Below, piece after piece: positions 1 through 5,396 of a stretch of 7,428 bases of DNA. Source of the DNA: Chloroflexota bacterium. GTDB lineage: Bacteria > Chloroflexota > Anaerolineae > Aggregatilineales > Phototrophicaceae. Each line of letters starts with the position of its first letter. The stretch's first letter is position 1. A program made the position numbers and the translations under genes. The stretch covers positions 1-7,428 of the forward strand of contig QGUR01000233.1 in assembly GCA_003242205.1 (NCBI GenBank), in the 5' to 3' direction. The notes beneath the pieces are model-generated. The model ran no database searches and was not told the origin of the DNA. It saw only the letters and a program-made list of their open reading frames with translations.

Positions 1-299
1 CCAACGAACCAGACGCCGATGGCAATCCGGCGCGATTGATCGATGTTGAAAAGCCACGACGCACCGATCACCAGCAGCCAGAGCAGCACTATCCCATCCA
101 GTGGTGTGCCGTGCCATACCCAGGAAGACTGCCGCCGCAGAAGCAGCCAGCCCAGGCCAAGTAACACCAGAACGGCCACACCTGCCAGCCGAAAACCCGG
201 CAGCAGCACCCCGGTAAAGGTCGCGCCAGCAAGCGTGGCATATGTGAAAGCAGCAGTCACAACCGCCGGAATGATCGCGCTTTGCGTACGATGTACCAT
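1..299 (-). CDS. N-terminal fragment of a polytopic membrane protein, possibly O-antigen ligase/polymerase family (truncated by the window edge)
   Basis: The minus strand is open from an ATG at 299 to the left edge, giving 99 visible residues beginning MVHRTQSAIIPAVV. Three hydrophobic segments are visible: roughly residues 8-35, 39-55 and 67-85. Short basic stretches (LLRRQSS) lie between them, followed by a segment reading ASWLFNIDQSRR. A short N-terminal hydrophobic block followed by a stretch resembling 'lfSiD..rs' is typical of the N-termini of O-antigen ligase/Wzy-like proteins. That match is by eye, and the diagnostic large periplasmic loop lies outside the window. A GTG eight codons upstream (323) is in frame but has no ribosome binding site, so I prefer the ATG. 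The purine-rich GAGAAG just before it is very close to the start. The gene diverges from glnA across a 290-bp gap. An unrelated polytopic transporter or transferase is possible. The coding call is firmer than the family. Confidence 0.62.
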   Translation of the reverse strand, partial: MVHRTQSAIIPAVVTAAFTYATLAGATFTGVLLPGFRLAGVAVLVLLGLGWLLLRRQSSWVWHGTPLDGIVLLWLLVIGASWLFNIDQSRRIAIGVWFV

Positions 300-415
300 T
301 CTTCTCGTTGATGCGCTGGCCACGCAGACCGGCTATGCCGGCAGCGTGTGAATGTCGCGGAAAACTCGTAAAAGCATAGCATATCCCCACAACGAAATGA
401 GGCTTTGTGCGGCCG

Positions 416-489
416 GGTTTTCTCGTGGCAATTATCCGCTGTCGAAAACCGCTTTCATCATCTATCGAGAATGGCAACTTGGGGTTTTC
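416..489. promoter_or_regulatory. Cluster of GGTTTTC / GAAAACC motifs upstream of glnA (candidate operator)
   Basis: GGTTTTC occurs at 416-422 and 483-489 on the plus strand, and its complement GAAAACC at 444-450. The first and second copies form a 7-bp inverted repeat with a 21-bp gap. A further GAAAACC overlaps the ribosome binding site and start of glnA (583-589), and a shorter GAAAAC is at 360-365. Another full copy is at 191-197, inside the neighbouring coding sequence. All copies of the 7-mer that I noticed lie in the first 600 bases. Clustered, partly inverted copies in a divergent promoter region suggest a transcription-factor binding array, but no known regulator is recognised and chance clustering is not excluded. 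Confidence 0.35.
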
Positions 490-520
490 GCAAATTGAAT
501 TTCACATGTAGACTATGGCG

Positions 521-536
521 CGCAACCTCGCAACCT
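521..536 (+). repeat. Perfect tandem repeat of CGCAACCT (two copies)
   Basis: CGCAACCT at 521-528 is immediately repeated at 529-536. It lies in the probable leader of the glnA transcript, just downstream of the weak TAGACT candidate -10. It may be a protein-binding half-site pair or only local slippage. The sequence does not distinguish these. Confidence 0.45.
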
Positions 537-543
537 GTCGCGC

Positions 544-562
544 GCCGCCGGCCGGCTGCGGC
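544..562 (+). other. GC-rich hairpin in the glnA leader
   Basis: GCCGC (544-548) pairs with GCGGC (558-562) around a nine-base loop. An alternative perfect palindrome, GCCGGCCGGC, occupies 547-556 across that loop. The structure ends 18 bases before the Shine-Dalgarno sequence, so it does not occlude it. There is no U tract, so it is not an intrinsic terminator, and I see no match to a known glutamine riboswitch. It may simply reflect local GC richness. Confidence 0.3.
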
Positions 563-579
563 TATCCACCTGCCTTGAC

Positions 580-592
580 GAGGAAAACCATG
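580..592 (+). promoter_or_regulatory. Ribosome binding site and start codon that fix the glnA start
   Basis: GAGG at 580-583 lies six bases before the ATG at 590-592. This supports starting glnA at MFTPD rather than at the in-frame ATG at 515. The earlier ATG would add 25 residues (MARNLATCRAPP...) that do not resemble glutamine synthetase N-termini and has no Shine-Dalgarno sequence. Confidence 0.75.
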
Positions 593-1930
593 TTCACACC
601 TGATTCGGCCCTGAAACACATTCGAGACAATAACATCGAACTGATTGACCTTCAGTTCACTGACATTCTGGGCTCAGTTAAGAGCGTCACTATTCCTGAA
701 AACCGGCTGGAAGATGTGTTCGAGCGCGGACTGTGGTTCGACGGCTCGTCGATCTACGGATTTGCCCGGATTCAGGAAAGCGACATGCTACTCATGCCAG
801 ACGCGAAGACCTATCGCGTCCTGCCGTGGGTGGAAGAACCGCCGCTGCGCGCGCGCATCATCTGTGACGTGTTGACAGCCGACGGCGAACCATTTGTTGG
901 CGACCCGCGTTATGCGCTCAAACGAGCGGTGGCGCGCGCCGAAGCGCTCGGCTTCACCTCCTACAACATCGGGCCGGAACTGGAATTCTTTCTGTTTCGC
1001 AAGCCGCAGAACGGCTCGACACTGAGCGCCGTGCCTCATGATGTCGGCGGCTATTTTGATTTCAGCCCCAACGACGAGGCCGAGCGGGTTCGCAGCGCGA
1101 TCACAACCGTGTTGCAGAAGCTGAACATCGATGTTGAAATGAACCACCACGAGGTTGCCATCGGGCAGCACGAAGTGGATTTCCGCTACAGCGACGCGCT
1201 GCACAGCGCCGACAACGCGATCACATTTAAATATGCCGTCAAGGGCGTGGCCGTGAAGCATGGGCTGCTGGCAACCTTCATGCCGAAGCCGATTTTTGGC
1301 CAGAACGGCAGTGGCATGCACTGTCACCAGAGCCTCTTCCGGGGCGATGAAAACGCCTTCTACGACGACAACGATACCTACAAACTCTCAGAAACAGCCT
1401 ATCAGTTCATGGCCGGGCTGCTGCACCATGCGCGAGGCCTGAGCGCTGTCGTCGCGCCCTCAGTCAACAGCTATAAGCGCCTGACACCCGGATACGAAGC
1501 GCCGGTATACATCTGCTGGGCGCAGCAGAATCGCAGCGCGCTGATTCGCGTGCCACGCTACACTCCGGGGCGCGAAAAGAGCGTGCGTATAGAACTGCGC
1601 TTCCCCGATCCAAGCGCAAACCCCTATCTGGCGTTTGCCGCCATGCTGGAAGCGGGACTCGATGGCATCGAAAAGAAGATGACCGCACCGCCGGCCATTA
1701 ACGAGGATGTTTTTGAGTGGACGCCAGAACAGCGTGAAGCCCATGGCGTCGGTGTGCTACCTTCGACGCTGGAAGATGCAATGAACGCCTTAGCCGAGGA
1801 TGAGGTGATTCAGCGCGCGCTCGGCAACCACATTTACAATGCGTTTGACCGTGCCAAACGCGCCGAGTGGGAAAGCTATCGCCTGCACGTCACCAACTGG
1901 GAAATCAACCGCTACCTGGAAACGACGTAG
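590..1930 (+). CDS. glnA: Glutamine synthetase, type I (short, GSI-alpha form)
   Basis: Catalyses ATP-dependent formation of glutamine from glutamate and ammonia in the cytoplasm. The family forms dodecamers. The 446-residue product matches the length of Bacillus-type GSI-alpha (about 444) and lacks the extra internal segment of the beta type. Visible motifs are: FDGSSIYGFARIQESDM (50-66); GPELEF with metal ligands E130 and E132; NHHEVAIGQHEVDF with E188 and E195; FMPKPIFGQNGSGMHCHQ with H244; NSYKRLTPGYEAP with R297 and the flap residue E303; NRSALIRVP (314-322); and RIELRFPDPSANPYLA with E335 and R337. Arg60 and Glu303 correspond by eye to the Bacillus residues involved in glutamine feedback inhibition. 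Where adenylylated enzymes have NLYxLPP, this protein reads DVFEW (Phe375), so adenylylation at that site is unlikely. Control is therefore probably by feedback inhibition and transcription (inference). The gene is intact, and a stem-loop follows 22 bp after the stop codon. Confidence 0.97.
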   Translation: MFTPDSALKHIRDNNIELIDLQFTDILGSVKSVTIPENRLEDVFERGLWFDGSSIYGFARIQESDMLLMPDAKTYRVLPWVEEPPLRARIICDVLTADGEPFVGDPRYALKRAVARAEALGFTSYNIGPELEFFLFRKPQNGSTLSAVPHDVGGYFDFSPNDEAERVRSAITTVLQKLNIDVEMNHHEVAIGQHEVDFRYSDALHSADNAITFKYAVKGVAVKHGLLATFMPKPIFGQNGSGMHCHQSLFRGDENAFYDDNDTYKLSETAYQFMAGLLHHARGLSAVVAPSVNSYKRLTPGYEAPVYICWAQQNRSALIRVPRYTPGREKSVRIELRFPDPSANPYLAFAAMLEAGLDGIEKKMTAPPAINEDVFEWTPEQREAHGVGVLPSTLEDAMNALAEDEVIQRALGNHIYNAFDRAKRAEWESYRLHVTNWEINRYLETT

Positions 1931-1952
1931 ACAAGCAGAACATGATACAAAT

Positions 1953-1982
1953 GGAGAGGCGTGAAGCAGTTTGCGCCTCTCC
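1953..1982 (+). terminator. Stem-loop after glnA, probable transcription terminator without a U tract
   Basis: GGAGAGGCG (1953-1961) pairs perfectly over nine bases with CGCCTCTCC (1974-1982) around a 12-base loop. It begins 22 bp after the glnA stop. No run of T follows, so efficient intrinsic termination is uncertain. It could instead be an RNA processing or 3'-end-stabilising hairpin. Its position argues against starting the next gene at the in-frame ATGs at 1942 or 1951, because the hairpin would then lie inside the coding sequence. Confidence 0.55.
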
Positions 1983-2010
1983 GCTCACCCACACGCCCGA
2001 ATGTGACGCC

Positions 2011-3141
2011 GTGAACCGAACTCGCCCGTTCATACGACGCCCCTGGTTAATCGTTCCGCTGGCAACGCTCATCTATACGCTGATTGTGGTTTCGACCCAG
2101 GGAAGCCCGCTTGCGCTGGTCACTCTCGGCACGCGCTTCAGTGACGGCGATCTGCAGGGCGAAACCGGCACCGAAGGGTATGACGGCCAGTTTGTCTACT
2201 ATATCGCCCGTGACCCCGGCGATGCCGAGCGCTTCCTCGACGTACCAGCCTATCGCTTCCAACGCATTCTGCTGCCCATCCTCGGACGGGTACTCGCGTT
2301 CGGGCAAAACGATTTATTGCCGTGGTCACTACTGTTGGTCAATCTCGTCGCGCTTGCTGCCGGCACGTATACGCTCGAACACCTACTAGAGCAGTATGGA
2401 ACAAGCCGCTGGTATGCGCTTGGTTACGGGTTATCGCTTCCCGCGCTGGGAGCAGCGCGCCTCAGTCTGCCCGAACCTTTGGCCTATGCGCTCGCGCTGG
2501 GCGGCGTAGCGCTTGCGTTCGAGAAGCGCGTGCTGTGGAGCGCCGTGTTTTTCGTGCTGGCGGCGTTTGCCAAGGAAACAACACTGATTATGGCTGCGGG
2601 CATCGGGTTGTGGTTACTCTGGCGGCGTCAATGGCTACAAGCCCTGCTGTTTGCCCTGATTTCGCTTATCCCGTTTGGGTTATGGCAGATCGCGCTGGCA
2701 CAGCGCTTTGGATCTGTGGGCGTCGGCTCTGGCGGCGCGATGGCAACGCCATTTGAGATCATCCCGTTTGCGGGCATTTTTCGTATCTGGTTTGAAGGTA
2801 GCTTTTCTGTCTTCCTCGCCTTCGGCCTAATCTTGCTTCCGTTCGTAGTGCTTCCGACCGTTTGGGGATTAGCCCGTGTCGCGCGCGACTTTACCTTGCG
2901 CCGTGTTGGCATAACAACGCTGCTCCTGTTGACGACAGCGGGCATTATGCTGTTTGTGCCGTTTTCCACCTATCGCGAACCACTCGGCATCCTGCGCTTC
3001 ATCGCAGGGCTGCAACTGGCGGCCATACTTTACGCCGCACAACACCGGGACCGGCGAATTCTCATGTACAGCACCTTTTGGGCGCTGACGAGTCTCTTCG
3101 TCATCGTGGCCGACATCGCCGCCGGCGTAAAGGCGATCTAA
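2011..3141 (+). CDS. Polytopic membrane protein resembling GT-C glycosyltransferases
   Basis: From the GTG at 2011 the product is 376 residues. It has a short basic N-terminus (NRTRPFIRRPW), a first membrane span at about 12-28, then an external loop with EGYDGQFVYYIARDP (55-69) and VPAYRFQRILLPILG (78-92). More hydrophobic spans follow to the C-terminus, about ten in total. SLPEPLAYALALG (152-164) and AFAKETTLI (185-193) also stand out. An acidic residue in the first external loop, a YDGQF-like motif, an 'EPLA' motif and a 'KE' motif after a span recall GT-C enzymes that use polyprenyl-linked sugars, including poorly studied families linked to cell-surface glycans. The exact substrate cannot be told. 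The start is uncertain: no candidate has a clear Shine-Dalgarno sequence, and ATG at 1951 or 1942 would add 20-23 residues but overlap the hairpin. It lies 80 bp after glnA and converges with the minus-strand block. Confidence 0.75.
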   Translation: MNRTRPFIRRPWLIVPLATLIYTLIVVSTQGSPLALVTLGTRFSDGDLQGETGTEGYDGQFVYYIARDPGDAERFLDVPAYRFQRILLPILGRVLAFGQNDLLPWSLLLVNLVALAAGTYTLEHLLEQYGTSRWYALGYGLSLPALGAARLSLPEPLAYALALGGVALAFEKRVLWSAVFFVLAAFAKETTLIMAAGIGLWLLWRRQWLQALLFALISLIPFGLWQIALAQRFGSVGVGSGGAMATPFEIIPFAGIFRIWFEGSFSVFLAFGLILLPFVVLPTVWGLARVARDFTLRRVGITTLLLLTTAGIMLFVPFSTYREPLGILRFIAGLQLAAILYAAQHRDRRILMYSTFWALTSLFVIVADIAAGVKAI

Positions 3142-3212
3142 GCCGGTTTGGTCGCATTCTGGAAATGTGCCCGGAAAAGGCGTCGTTAACTCATTTGAGA
3201 ACGTGTTTGAAA

Positions 3213-3244
3213 CGCCGCCCGCCTTGCCAAAGGCGCTAGCGGCG
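3213..3244 (-). terminator. Two-part hairpin in the convergent 3' region, possible terminator
   Basis: CGCCTT (3220-3225) pairs with AAGGCG (3230-3235) around a GCCA tetraloop. An outer stem, CGCCGC (3213-3218) with GCGGCG (3239-3244), closes it with small internal mismatches. The stop codon of the minus-strand gene (3236-3238) lies in the structure. Read on the minus strand, the stem is followed by TTTCAAA, a weak U-rich tail. Hence it most likely serves the minus-strand gene, but it could also stop plus-strand transcripts arriving from 3141. The absence of a strong T run keeps confidence low. Confidence 0.4.
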
Positions 3245-3766
3245 CAGCGTTCGCCGGCGCTCAATCGCCGACGTCATACCGACCTGCCGCCAGTAGTGAC
3301 GCTTAAGCAAGTCCGGCGCAGGATCGTGCAGGCTACCCATGGCAAGGCGGGGATAGCCGCGACGGTACGTGCGCCGGTCGACCAGTGGATCGAGCTTCGC
3401 ATAACGGCTGACCCGCCGCAGCGTCTTCAATAGACTGAGCAAATTGCGTGGGTGGAGAAAATAAACCAGCGCTCGTCGAAACTCTGCCAGTATACGCCAG
3501 TACATCAGCGGTTCGAGTTCCTGTCGCAACAACAAAAGCGTGTTGTAATCAACCTCAACGCCATACTGTTCCATCATAGACGTTTGTAGTTGCTGAACGG
3601 CGTCAGCTATATCAGCGTCGACGGCATTTGGCCGAGTCCGTCTGCGCCAGGTCGCCCAGCGCCAGACCTCCAGAAACTGGGCAAGCTCATCATCGGTCAA
3701 CTCATAAGCATCCAGCTTGTCATTGCGTATAAAGTCGCTCAAATCTTCGCAGAAAGCGTCTCTCAT
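3236..3766 (-). CDS. Unrecognised small Arg-rich protein
   Basis: The ATG at 3766 gives a 176-residue protein that I cannot assign to any family. It starts with an acidic region (MRDAFCEDLSDF, then YELTDDELAQFLEV to residue 34). A Trp/Arg patch follows (WRWATWRRRTR, 35-45), then a helix-forming middle (VQQLQTSMMEQYGVEVDYNTLLLLRQEL). The C-terminal half is strongly basic, with about 20 Arg in the last 96 residues, including RRTYRRGYPR (131-140) and ERRRTLRR at the end. No membrane span, signal peptide, Cys cluster or catalytic motif is visible. The charge split and amphipathic helices (85-120) would suit nucleic-acid, phospholipid or partner binding, but that is speculation. A TTG at 3841 would add 25 residues. 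I prefer the ATG, although its upstream GGGG is a poor ribosome binding site. The coding call rests on the long open frame, the fit to a promoter-like sequence upstream and the absence of a competing gene. Confidence 0.6.
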   Translation of the reverse strand: MRDAFCEDLSDFIRNDKLDAYELTDDELAQFLEVWRWATWRRRTRPNAVDADIADAVQQLQTSMMEQYGVEVDYNTLLLLRQELEPLMYWRILAEFRRALVYFLHPRNLLSLLKTLRRVSRYAKLDPLVDRRTYRRGYPRLAMGSLHDPAPDLLKRHYWRQVGMTSAIERRRTLRR

Positions 3767-3862
3767 GGCACTGCCCCGACGACTATGCCTACTAACGCTC
3801 AGGCTCGATTTGGAAAAATTGCGTAATTGGGCTGGCTGCAATGTGGGTTGGCGAGCGAGCAG

Positions 3863-3880
3863 GTGCTCCCACTATAGCAC
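3863..3880. repeat. Short inverted repeat GTGCT-N8-AGCAC over the candidate -10 box
   Basis: GTGCT (3863-3867) and AGCAC (3876-3880) are perfect 5-bp inverted arms with an eight-base gap. The arms flank and partly overlap the TATAGT -10 candidate of the minus-strand gene, which is a typical place for a repressor operator. It could also be a chance 5-bp repeat. Confidence 0.3.
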
Positions 3881-3901
3881 AGGTGATCGAGGGCAGGTCA
3901 A
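3871..3901 (-). promoter_or_regulatory. Candidate sigma-70-type promoter of the small Arg-rich protein gene
   Basis: On the minus strand TTGACC (3901-3896) is followed after 19 bp by TATAGT (3876-3871). TGC directly before the -10 makes it an extended -10 form. Both hexamers match the consensus at five of six positions. The 19-bp spacing is long, but the extended -10 may compensate. It lies in the 148-bp gap after the sugar transferase stop, about 105 bp before the ATG at 3766. The small gene may therefore be expressed on its own as well as, or instead of, from the upstream operon. Confidence 0.5.
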
Positions 3902-3914
3902 GCGACGCAAGGCT

Positions 3915-5387
3915 TTAGACGCCGCGAAACGCCAGCGCTTTGCCGATTGTTCGCAGGATGATGTTCAGGTCGAGCAGCACCGACTGGTGGCGAATGTAAT
4001 AGAGGTCATATTCGAGCTTAATCAGCGCATCAACATCGTTCGAACCATAGTCATAGCGCACCTGCGCCCAGCCTGACATTCCCGGACGAACGATCAGCCG
4101 TGTGCGATAGAAAGGTATCTTCTCCGTCAGGCGTGCCATGTGTTCGGGGCGCTCTGGTCGCGGGCCAACCAGACTCATATCGCCCCGCAACACATTGAAA
4201 AGCTGCGGCAATTCGTCCAGCCGTGTCCGGCGCATGAATCGCCCAACACGCGTCACGCGCGGGTCATCGCGATAACTGAACACAGCGCCAGTATCTGCTT
4301 CGGCATTCTCAATCATCGAACGCAGCTTGTAGATGTTGAAGATGCGTCCATTGAGCCCCACACGCCGCTGCGAATAGAAGATGCTGCCCGGTGAATCGAG
4401 CTTAATGAGCAGCGCGAGCGGCGGCAGAATGACGGCAAACAGCGCCAACCCAATCAGCGATAGCACGATATCGAACATGCGCTTCAAGATCTGATTGATC
4501 CGCTGGGTTGATCCGATAGCCTGCGGCGTCAACAGGACGATCGGCCAATCATCGCTCAGATGCTCGACCGGCACACGCCCGGTAATGCGTTCGTATAACA
4601 GGGTCATGGGAATAACGGTGATGCCACGCTCATAGGCATCCATTACCGCCTGAAATGTTTCGCCGCTGAGCGACCGTGTGGACGTAATGATGAGTTCACT
4701 CACACGGTCGCGTGTAACGAAGTTCATGAGATCCGCGCCCGTGCCAACCACTGGAACACCGGAAATAACCGTGCCGACATCGCCCGGCATGGCGATAATC
4801 CCCTTCACGGCATACTCGTTTGGCGCATATTCCGCTAGCGCCTTGATGATGGCGCTGGCAGCACCGTTCGCCCCCACAATAAGCGTGTGTCGCGGGCTGC
4901 TTGCCCATCCAAGCAGGAAGGGACGCGCATAACGCCATGCGCTGATGAAAACGAGTGATGTGACGGCATAGTAGAGGATGAATAGCCGGGGCAGCGCAGT
5001 ACGGGGCGACAGAAAAAAGATGACCAGATAGACGACCACCATCTGCGCGTTGATGATGAGCAGCCGCTGAAACGTTTGGCTGCGACTGGCAGCTACCCGC
5101 AGGACATACAGATCATTGGCATTGGCGAGGAACAACCAGACGCCGATCAAAATGATGAACAGATTGGTCTGATCGAGAATGAAATCGAGCGTGAACTCGT
5201 AGCGCGCGACCAAAGCCCAGATACGCAAGGAGACAAGCACCGACGCGATGACGGCGACAACGTCGCCCAGCATAAGCAACAGCCGGCGCTCTGAAATCTG
5301 GAGTTGAAGCCGCTGGTTGCGCCTGTTTACAAATTGATAAAGTGGCGTATCTTGCACACCGGAGCTATCGGATAGCGGGTTGGACAT
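3915..5387 (-). CDS. Polyprenyl-phosphate sugar-1-phosphate transferase (initiating glycosyl-phosphotransferase, WbaP/WcaJ type)
   Basis: Transfers a sugar-1-phosphate from a nucleotide sugar to undecaprenyl phosphate at the inner membrane face, the first step of exopolysaccharide or O-antigen synthesis. The 490-residue length fits the large form of the family. Four membrane spans lie near residues 37-60, 73-90, 107-127 and 131-150. A Rossmann-like domain begins TLIVGANGAAS (168-178) and runs to about 290. The catalytic domain starts KRMFDIVLS (302-310) with a Pro-kinked reentrant helix ending LPPLALLIKLDSPG (321-334). It continues YKLRSM (353-358), RTRLDELPQ with the Asp391-Glu392 pair matching the catalytic acidic pair of this superfamily, LVGPRPE (406-412) and RPGMSGWAQV (434-443). 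The sugar (glucose, galactose or other) cannot be inferred. It starts 9 bp after the YfhO-like gene, so they are very likely co-transcribed. The start has no strong Shine-Dalgarno sequence, which fits translational coupling. Confidence 0.95.
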   Translation of the reverse strand: MSNPLSDSSGVQDTPLYQFVNRRNQRLQLQISERRLLLMLGDVVAVIASVLVSLRIWALVARYEFTLDFILDQTNLFIILIGVWLFLANANDLYVLRVAASRSQTFQRLLIINAQMVVVYLVIFFLSPRTALPRLFILYYAVTSLVFISAWRYARPFLLGWASSPRHTLIVGANGAASAIIKALAEYAPNEYAVKGIIAMPGDVGTVISGVPVVGTGADLMNFVTRDRVSELIITSTRSLSGETFQAVMDAYERGITVIPMTLLYERITGRVPVEHLSDDWPIVLLTPQAIGSTQRINQILKRMFDIVLSLIGLALFAVILPPLALLIKLDSPGSIFYSQRRVGLNGRIFNIYKLRSMIENAEADTGAVFSYRDDPRVTRVGRFMRRTRLDELPQLFNVLRGDMSLVGPRPERPEHMARLTEKIPFYRTRLIVRPGMSGWAQVRYDYGSNDVDALIKLEYDLYYIRHQSVLLDLNIILRTIGKALAFRGV

Positions 5388-5396
5388 GGTTTGCTG

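Larger units (their letters stand above)
300..589. promoter_or_regulatory. Divergent intergenic control region between the membrane protein and glnA
   Basis: This 290-bp gap must contain the promoters of both divergent genes. It is AT-richer in its middle (about 360-515) than the flanking genes, as expected for promoter DNA. I could not pick a convincing sigma-70 promoter. For glnA, TAGACT at 509-514 is a possible -10 (4 of 6 consensus bases), with only a poor -35 match around 485-490. Another weak pair is TTGTGC (405-410) with AATTAT (430-435). For the minus-strand gene, the overlapping TATGCT copies in the reverse complement of about 370-383 are possible -10 elements without a clear -35. 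The gap also holds the GGTTTTC copies, the CGCAACCT tandem repeat and a GC-rich hairpin, each listed separately. No open reading frame with a ribosome binding site lies here. Confidence 0.6.

Noticed and set aside
43..351. 102-codon plus-strand frame at the left edge
   Set aside because: It is antisense to the hydrophobic minus-strand protein. Its product is a Ser/Pro/Thr-rich low-complexity string typical of a shadow frame, and it has no ribosome binding site.
472..491. Possible sigma-54 -24/-12 promoter (TGGCAACTTGGGG...) before glnA
   Set aside because: The invariant GG and GC dinucleotides are not at the required ten-base spacing.
515..589. 25-residue N-terminal extension of glutamine synthetase
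   Set aside because: There is no Shine-Dalgarno sequence before the ATG at 515, the residues do not look like the family, and the ATG at 590 has GAGG at good spacing.
300..589. Glutamine-sensing riboswitch in the glnA leader
   Set aside because: I could not find the conserved core of known glutamine-responsive RNAs. The only structure seen is a short GC-rich hairpin.
788..1327. 179-codon open frame on the minus strand inside glnA
   Set aside because: It lies entirely opposite a clearly conserved glnA and its product resembles no family. GC-rich codon use in glnA explains the open antisense frame.
2322..2756. 144-codon plus-strand frame within the GT-C-like gene
   Set aside because: It overlaps a strongly hydrophobic, well-structured membrane protein in another frame and encodes a Cys/Arg/Ala-rich string without motifs.
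3767..3841. TTG-initiated extension of the Arg-rich protein
   Set aside because: TTG is a rare start and no good ribosome binding site precedes it. It remains possible because the candidate promoter lies upstream of both starts.
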